From: Dokdonella_A ginsengisoli
GTDB lineage: Bacteria; Pseudomonadota; Gammaproteobacteria; Xanthomonadales; Rhodanobacteraceae
Length of the DNA: 64,000 nucleotides
Direction of reading: 5' to 3'
Assembly (NCBI RefSeq): GCF_042652785.1
Contig: NZ_JBHSHD010000010.1
Location: forward strand, 124,001-188,000
A model generated the notes under the pieces. It saw only the letters and a list, made by a program, of their open reading frames with translations. It was not told where the DNA came from and did not search any database. This document shows, in pieces, positions 58,425 to 64,000 of the stretch. How positions within the stretch are numbered: the first letter of the stretch is position 1; the number at the start of each line of letters is the position of its first letter. Position numbers and translations under genes: made by a program.

Positions 58425-60533
58425 ATGAAACGTGGACATCGCATCGCCGCCTGGATCGGTGGCCTTCTGGGTTTGCTGCTCGTCGCCCTCGTCGTGTTCG
58501 TCGCGACGTTCGACTGGAATCGGGCGCGGCCGACGATCAACGAGAAAGCCAGCGCCGCGCTGGGGCGTCCGTTCGCGATCGACGGCGATCTGTCGGTGCG
58601 CTGGCGTCGCGACCGGGAACGCGGCGACTGGCTGCCCGGTCCGGTGTTCACGGCGAAGGATCTGCGCATCGACAATCCGGAGTGGGCGCACGAGAAGCAT
58701 TTCGCGCACTTGGAGCAGGTGGAGTTCCGTCTTTCGCTGCTCGGTCTCCTCGCGCATCGCGTTTCCATTCCCCACGTGCAGCTCGGCCGGCCGACGATCC
58801 ATCTGGAAAGGGAAGGCGAAAAACGCAACAACTGGACATTCGCCTTCGCGCGCGACGACGGTGCGCCGCCGTCGGCGTGGACGCTCGACCTCGGCGACAT
58901 CGGTTTCGATGCCGGCACGATCACCCTGCGCGACCCGGCCGACCGCATCGACGCCGCCGTCGAGATCGAGCCGCTCGGCCAGCCGATCGCCTTCGCCGAA
59001 GTGATGGGCGAGGCCGCGAAATCCGCCGAGCCGTCCTCCACGCGCGCGAACACGCAGGACTTCGCCTTCGGCTTCAAGGCGCGCGGCAGCTACAACGGCG
59101 CCAAGGTTTCGGGCAGCGGCAAGACCGGCGGCGTGCTGGCGTTGCGCAGCGCCGGCCGCGCGTTCCCGCTGCAGGCCGACCTGCGCATCGGCGACGTGCG
59201 CATCGCGCTGGCCGGCTCGATCACCGATCCGCGCAGTCCCGATGCCGTCGACCTGCGCCTGCGCCTGGCCGCCGACAGCATGGCGCACCTGTATCCGGTC
59301 ATCGGCGTGACGCTGCCCGACACGCCGCCGTTCGAGACCGACGGCCATTTGAAGGCGGTGCTGCAGGCCGGCGCGCGCATGTTCACCTACGACGGCTTCA
59401 ACGGCCGCGTCGGCGGAAGCGACCTGCACGGCACGCTCACCTACGCGCAGGTGGAGCCACGGCCGAAGCTGAGCGGCAAGCTGTGGTCGGAGAAGCTGCA
59501 GTTCGCCGACCTCGGACCGCTGATCGGCCTGGACACCGGCGACCGCAGCAAGGCCTCCGATGCGACGCCGCCCGGCGGCAAGGATGCCCCGCGGCGTCCG
59601 GCCGGCGGCAAGGTGCTGCCGAACGATCCGTTCCGCACCGATCGCTGGCGCGCGATGGACGCCGACGTCGCCTTCAACGGCAAGCGCATCGTGCGCGAGG
59701 GCAGCCTGCCGCTCAGCGACCTGCAGGCGCACGTGATCCTCGACGCCGGAGCGCTGGCTCTGGCGCCGCTGGATTTCGGCTTCGCCGGCGGCAAGGCACG
59801 CTCCACCGTCCGCCTCGATGGCCGCAAGGCGACGATGACGGGCGACATCAAGCTGCAGGCGCGCGGCCTCGAACTGCGCGAGCTGTTTCCGAAGATGAAG
59901 ACGATGCAGGATGCGCTGGGGCGGTTGAACGTCGACGCGACGCTGTCGGCCAGCGGCAACTCCGTCGCGGCGCTGCTCGGATCGTCCAATGGCGAAGTCC
60001 GGCTGCTGATGAGCAACGGCGTCGTCAGCCGCGAGCTGATGGAGCTGGCCGGCCTCAACGTCGGCAACTACGTCGTCGTGAAGCTGTTCGGCGACCAGCC
60101 GGTGAAGATCAACTGCGCCGCCGCCGACTTCGCCGCGAAGGACGGCCTGCTCGAATCGCGCCTGGCGGTGTTCGACACCGACAATGCCCTGATCAACATC
60201 GACGGTTCGGTCAACTTCGCCAGCGAAGCGCTCGATCTCGACATCACGCCACACACGAAGGGCCTGCGCATCTTCTCGCTGCGTTCGCCACTCTACGTGA
60301 AGGGAACGCTCGGCAATCCCGACGTCGGCGTGCACACCGGCAAGCTGCTGCTGCGCGGCGGCGGCGCCGTCGCCCTCGGTGTGGCCGCCGCGCCGGCCGC
60401 CGCCTTGCTCGCGCTGATCGCGCCGAGCAACGACAAGGACGTCGATCCGTGCGCGGGGATACTGACGCAGATGCGCGACAAGCCGCGGGCGCTGCCTGCC
60501 AAACGACAACAAGCAAGTCCGGCAGTCAGGTGA
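58425..60533 (+). CDS. AsmA family protein
   Basis: The 702-residue protein has an N-terminal membrane anchor (AAWIGGLLGLLLVALVVFVA, about 8-28) and the AsmA N-domain: RPTINEKASAALGRPFAIDG, FTAKDLRIDNPEWA. The C-terminal AsmA_2 region includes LGRLNVDATLSASGNSVAAL, SNGVVSRELMELAGLNVGNY and ALDLDITPHTKGL. AsmA proteins are bridge-like lipid-transfer or envelope-maintenance proteins between inner and outer membrane. Length agrees with YhjG-like members. GGGAGC precedes the ATG. It is monocistronic as far as seen. Confidence 0.9.
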   Translation: MKRGHRIAAWIGGLLGLLLVALVVFVATFDWNRARPTINEKASAALGRPFAIDGDLSVRWRRDRERGDWLPGPVFTAKDLRIDNPEWAHEKHFAHLEQVEFRLSLLGLLAHRVSIPHVQLGRPTIHLEREGEKRNNWTFAFARDDGAPPSAWTLDLGDIGFDAGTITLRDPADRIDAAVEIEPLGQPIAFAEVMGEAAKSAEPSSTRANTQDFAFGFKARGSYNGAKVSGSGKTGGVLALRSAGRAFPLQADLRIGDVRIALAGSITDPRSPDAVDLRLRLAADSMAHLYPVIGVTLPDTPPFETDGHLKAVLQAGARMFTYDGFNGRVGGSDLHGTLTYAQVEPRPKLSGKLWSEKLQFADLGPLIGLDTGDRSKASDATPPGGKDAPRRPAGGKVLPNDPFRTDRWRAMDADVAFNGKRIVREGSLPLSDLQAHVILDAGALALAPLDFGFAGGKARSTVRLDGRKATMTGDIKLQARGLELRELFPKMKTMQDALGRLNVDATLSASGNSVAALLGSSNGEVRLLMSNGVVSRELMELAGLNVGNYVVVKLFGDQPVKINCAAADFAAKDGLLESRLAVFDTDNALINIDGSVNFASEALDLDITPHTKGLRIFSLRSPLYVKGTLGNPDVGVHTGKLLLRGGGAVALGVAAAPAAALLALIAPSNDKDVDPCAGILTQMRDKPRALPAKRQQASPAVR

Positions 60534-60983
60534 GCGGGTCGACGGCGCCTCGCTGCCGGATACGACGGCCGCGACTCGCCATCATTTCGACGCAGGCGTC
60601 GGAACGCATTGCCGTTCAGCGAGCCGGTTCCTGGCAGATTCGTCGGCATGAGCCGATAACCGTGGATTGTTCCGGTCGTGCCGGGTCCGGCTTTCGTCGA
60701 TTGATTTCGGCGAAAGCCGGCGACGATAATCCAGCCTTGCTGCTCGGAAAGAAAATCGGTGAGACGTTCCTCAAGCGGAGCCTCAGCGGCAAGCTCTGCG
60801 CGAGTTCGTCGGCGGCGAGGGGTTGCGCAGCCGAACTGTCCGGGCACCGGCGGCAGTTGAAGGAGCAAGGGCTGAAAATCGGCTCGTCCGTCGCGACGAG
60901 CGAACCCGATATCACGGCCTCGGGCTCACTGCCCAAGCGGCTGCAAATCCGTCCACAGCTCATCGGATTCGAGTGGGAAACGC
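60534..60983. other. Gap between the AsmA and propeller-protein genes
   Basis: In 450 bp neither strand holds a frame with recognisable family text or a Shine-Dalgarno-supported start. Nothing else was seen. Confidence 0.5.
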
Positions 60984-63116
60984 ATGTCGCATCGAAAAAT
61001 TCTTACCGCCGTCGCGGTGCTGACGCTTTCCGCCGCAGGGGCGACGTCCGCACAGGTGCCGCGGCAGTTGTCCAATCCGAATTTCAGATTGGTCGACGCT
61101 GGAACGGTGTATGCGTCGGCGCGACAGCCGGACGGTGGGACGATACTGATCGGTTCATTCTCCTGGATCAACGCAGTACCGAGTTCCGGCATCGCTCGGA
61201 TACGGGCGGACGGGACCGTCGATTCGGATTGGGGCGATCTCTGGTTTCAGAGCGATCCCAGCTCTTACGGTCGACCTGCCGTTGCGGTCGACGCGTTCGG
61301 GGCTGCATACGTCAATGGCCTGGTGCATACCCCCGGCGGATCCTTTGCCGCTGTCGTCAAGCTCTCGGCCGCCACGGGGGAGATGGTTTCCACGTGGATT
61401 CCGAAGCCGAGCACGGGAACGGTTTCATTGGCCGCGGACGCGGAAGGCGTCTACGTGGGCAGGCTCGGCGATTTTGTCAAAGCCTCCGTCGATGACGGGA
61501 CGGTCCTGTGGAGCGCTCCCTACAGTGCAGTCTCGCTGGCCCTCGACGATCACGGCGCGATCTATGCGGCCGTCGTGGACAGGAACGATCCTTCGCGCCA
61601 GTTCCTCGCCAGATTCTCGACCAGTACCGGCGCGCTCGACGAGAGCTGGAATCCCGAGGTGATTCTAGTGCCCGCCTGGTCGCCGCCCTTGGCTCTGGAC
61701 ACATGCGGTTCGGTGTACGTCATCGGCCAGGTGGCCGCCGGCGGCGATCAGACGAGCAGCCGGATATTCAAGATTTCGACGAGCGACGGAAGCATCGATC
61801 CCGATTGGGGTCCCGGTCCTGTCGTGGGCGTGGATGCCATTACGGCTGGCGCGGATTGTTCGGTATATCTCGCCGGGCGCTTCACGACAGTCGGTGACCG
61901 GCCTCGTCGGGGCCTGGCCAAGCTCTCCCGCCTGGATGGTCGCGTTGTCGATGATTGGCTTCCGGAGGGGGCTTGCTGCGCCGTGAAGGAGCTTGCGGCC
62001 GACAGTCAGGGGAGAATCACGATCGCCGGCGGCATTCGGCGTATCGGCATGCAGCGGCCGCTGGGCTTCGCCCGGTTGGATGCGACGACCGGTGAAGCGG
62101 ACGCCGTCATCGATGCCGAAACCACGCCGCGGGTCACCGCCATCGCGCCCGATCCGGAAGGCGGCTTGATCGTGGGCGGAGATTTCGCCAAGGCGGGCTC
62201 TTTGCCGCGTCCCCATCTCTTGCGCTTGGGATCCAACGGAACGCTGGACACCGAATGGGGGCCGTCGCTGGAAGGACTCGCTCAGGTACACCAGTTGTCG
62301 GTGCGCCCGGGCCGATCGGTCTATGTGGGAGGCGGATTTCGCGAGGCGAATCTCGAACCGCGCCGAAGCGTTGCGAGATTCACGGGAGCGACCGGCGAGC
62401 TGGACCGCAGCTGGAATCCCGATGCCGACGGTATCGTCGCTGCATTCGCATTTGCGGCCGACGGCTCGATCTACGTCGGCGGGGAATTTTCCTCCATCGG
62501 AGGCCGTGCGAGGTCGAACATCGCCAAGCTCTCCGCCAGCACCGGTCTGGCCGATCCAAATTGGGGTTCGTCTTCAGATGGCGGCGTGTTCACTCTAGCC
62601 GTCGATGCGATGGGATCGGTCTACGCGGGCGGCGCCTTCACGGAATTCGGAGGTCAAAGGCATTGGCGCCTTGCCAAGATCGATTCCGGCAGCGGGAATG
62701 TGCTGCACGATTGGACGGGACAGGCCGGTTCCTCGGTTTCGATGTTGGCCGTTCTGGGCAGCGCGGTTTACGCCGCGCCCCTGGGTTGGCCGATTCAAAA
62801 GCTTTCGATCGCCGGCGGGGCTGCGGATCCGATTTGGAATGCGCCTGCGATCGAGGGCGGCGCAAGGGGATTTGTCGCTGCAGCTGATGGCTCCCTCTAT
62901 GCCGTCGTAGGAGGCAACCGGCTGAAGAGATTCTCGGCGGATGCCGGAGCGGAAGATCCGCACTGGAACATTTCGCCGCCAGGCGAGCTGTCCGGCCCGA
63001 TTGCAATCGATACCCGAGGCACCGTCTACGCCGGCGTCTACACCGGCAGTACCAGCTCGAGCGGTCTGGTCGCCTATTCGACGGACACGGTGTTCTTCGA
63101 TCCGTTCGATTCCTGA
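60984..63116 (+). CDS. Secreted beta-propeller (delta-60/DUF5122-like) repeat protein
   Basis: The 710-residue protein has a signal peptide (MSHRKILTAVAVLTLSAAGATSA) and about a dozen 45-60-residue blades with the recurring pattern LAKLSxxTGxxDxxW, then AVDAxGSVYVGGxFTxxGG. This is the delta-60 (DUF5122) type, forming one or two beta-propellers outside the cytoplasm. The C-terminus is STDTVFFDPFDS, a variant of the IFxxGFD motif seen in other exported proteins here. Codon use is less GC-biased than in neighbours (more TTC/GAT-GAA mixtures), which may indicate a different history. Function is unknown. Confidence 0.82.
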   Translation: MSHRKILTAVAVLTLSAAGATSAQVPRQLSNPNFRLVDAGTVYASARQPDGGTILIGSFSWINAVPSSGIARIRADGTVDSDWGDLWFQSDPSSYGRPAVAVDAFGAAYVNGLVHTPGGSFAAVVKLSAATGEMVSTWIPKPSTGTVSLAADAEGVYVGRLGDFVKASVDDGTVLWSAPYSAVSLALDDHGAIYAAVVDRNDPSRQFLARFSTSTGALDESWNPEVILVPAWSPPLALDTCGSVYVIGQVAAGGDQTSSRIFKISTSDGSIDPDWGPGPVVGVDAITAGADCSVYLAGRFTTVGDRPRRGLAKLSRLDGRVVDDWLPEGACCAVKELAADSQGRITIAGGIRRIGMQRPLGFARLDATTGEADAVIDAETTPRVTAIAPDPEGGLIVGGDFAKAGSLPRPHLLRLGSNGTLDTEWGPSLEGLAQVHQLSVRPGRSVYVGGGFREANLEPRRSVARFTGATGELDRSWNPDADGIVAAFAFAADGSIYVGGEFSSIGGRARSNIAKLSASTGLADPNWGSSSDGGVFTLAVDAMGSVYAGGAFTEFGGQRHWRLAKIDSGSGNVLHDWTGQAGSSVSMLAVLGSAVYAAPLGWPIQKLSIAGGAADPIWNAPAIEGGARGFVAAADGSLYAVVGGNRLKRFSADAGAEDPHWNISPPGELSGPIAIDTRGTVYAGVYTGSTSSSGLVAYSTDTVFFDPFDS

Positions 63117-63648
63117 GGGGGCAGGGGCTGCGCGCGTGCATGCGAAGGCTGATGGTCCCCGGCGATGAATCTCCGGTTTGGACAACAACCGCATCTATCG
63201 CAGCGAACTCGGCCAAGCGGCGGAACACGCCGTCCAGCGCGAAGCGGTCCGCTGAAAGCCGCGGATCGATCGGCGTGCCTTCCAGCGACGCCGCGACGCT
63301 CGTCGTCGTCGCGCAGGAAGTCGAGCGACGGCAGAGAGGTCAGAGCCGGCGATTCACGCCATTTTCCGAAAGCATGCGTGTCGGTTTGATGAAGCGCTCG
63401 AGCGCTGTCCGCGCGGGAAGGTTGAATCGAACATGGGAAGACCTCGAGAGCGTGCTCGGCTCCTCGTGGGGGCGAGCGCGTGCGAGCTTTCTTGCTGCAA
63501 TGTAAAAGGACTTCAACCGCCATCGTTGTTTGCATTGTCGTGATCCGGGCGTGCTAGAAAACGCTGCGATCTGCAGTCGTCGATTCCTCCGCGAGCTTCT
63601 CGCGGAAGATCCTCGTGCTGCAGCCTTCCCAGCGACCAGGAGAATCCC
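63117..63648. other. Gap with a possible decayed gene on the minus strand
   Basis: In 532 bp no intact gene was recognised. On the minus strand between about 63330 and 63170, two adjacent frames give protein-like text: LTSLPSLDFLRDDDE in one, SVAASLEGTPIDPRLSADRF and LDGVFRRLAEFAAIDA in the next. This suggests one frameshift in a former gene. Family is unknown. Confidence 0.3.
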
Positions 63649-63981
63649 ATGGCAGGTTGGTTCGAGTTGAGCAAGAGCAGTGACGGTCAGTATCGCTTCG
63701 TACTGAAGGCGGGCAACGCCGAGACGATTCTGACGAGCGAGCTGTATGCCGCGAAGGCCTCGGCCGAGAACGGCATCGCGTCCGTGCAGACCAACAGTGC
63801 GAGCGAGGATCGCTACGAGCGCAAGACGGCCTCGAACGGCAAGGCGTTCTTCAACCTGAAGGCGGCCAATCATCAGGTGATCGGGACCAGCCAGATGTAC
63901 GCGTCCGAGGGCAATCGGGACGACGGCATCAAGAGCGTCCAGACCAACGGTTCCACCAAGACCGTCAAGGATCTGTCGTAA
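63649..63981 (+). CDS. YegP family protein with two DUF1508 repeats
   Basis: The 110-residue protein consists of two DUF1508 units: GWFELSKSSDGQYRFVLKAG with AKASAENGIASVQTNS, and DRYERKTASNGKAFFNLKAA with GNRDDGIKSVQTNG. Length and duplication match YegP (UPF0339), a small soluble protein of unknown function found in many proteobacteria. AGGAG precedes ATG 63649. Nothing is visible in the last 19 bp of the window. Confidence 0.95.
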   Translation: MAGWFELSKSSDGQYRFVLKAGNAETILTSELYAAKASAENGIASVQTNSASEDRYERKTASNGKAFFNLKAANHQVIGTSQMYASEGNRDDGIKSVQTNGSTKTVKDLS

Positions 63982-64000
63982 CGTTTCAACCCATGAAAAA

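Noticed and set aside
54861..60512. 1883-codon open frame on the minus strand opposite the Big_1 and AsmA genes
   Set aside because: Its translation is rich in Arg, His, Val and Ala with no family text; the plus strand has signal peptide, repeats and terminators. It is open only because of high GC.
60534..60983. Open plus-strand frame running from the AsmA gene into the propeller gene
   Set aside because: No start signal and no recognisable domain; it overlaps both real genes out of frame.

Overview
The window is GC-rich DNA (GC-ending codons nearly throughout) from a gammaproteobacterium, most likely of the order Xanthomonadales/Lysobacterales (Lysobacteraceae or Rhodanobacteraceae). This rests on a DUF3247 gene, large exported repeat proteins ending in an IFxxGFD-type motif, and dispersed CTCCCGC/GCGGGAG palindromic repeats. 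It is chromosomal in character: no phage, insertion sequence, tRNA, rRNA or CRISPR was seen. Species cannot be named from the sequence.

Layout. 1-5.6 kb: end of a BNR-repeat gene, an RND/MMPL permease, a DUF1302 outer-membrane protein and a DUF1329 protein, with overlapping starts and stops. 5.9-15.0 kb: a catabolic-looking cluster of hydantoinase/oxoprolinase A and B, an isochorismatase-fold amidohydrolase, a small lipoprotein, a LeuCD-type dehydratase pair and a PrpR-type sigma-54 activator. 15.1-17.0 kb: two PACE efflux paralogues flanking a LysR regulator. 17.3-24.2 kb: a secreted two-gene unit that includes a 7-repeat protein with a metalloprotease-like C-terminus lacking its catalytic Glu, a LysR regulator, and a gene-poor stretch. 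24.4-40.7 kb: an MHYT membrane sensor, a 3625-residue DUF11 repeat protein, a SnoaL-like secreted protein and a subtilase.

40.8-48.9 kb is a stress and DNA-repair block: DUF3247, a 50-residue basic peptide, DUF3175, Ku and LigD, followed by a PfpI/DJ-1 protein, a metallothionein-like peptide and a CBS-domain protein, and finally a convergent sigma-54 response regulator. Both rightward units are preceded by near-consensus -24/-12 promoters and by a matching AT-rich element 53 and 63 bp further upstream. I therefore propose that bacterial NHEJ here is part of a sigma-54-controlled stress regulon. This is the most interesting system in the window.

49.0-54.8 kb is metal and metalloid resistance: a cysteine synthase-like enzyme translationally coupled to a MerR sensor, a divergent CDF-type transporter behind a 19-bp-spacer promoter, YnfA, and an overlapping arsR-arsI-arsC-acr3 operon followed by a GIY-YIG-like protein. 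55-64 kb holds a Big_1 Ig-repeat protein, an AsmA-family protein, a beta-propeller repeat protein and a YegP-type DUF1508 protein. No histidine kinase for the sigma-54 response regulator and no LeuA/LeuB partners for LeuCD lie in the window.
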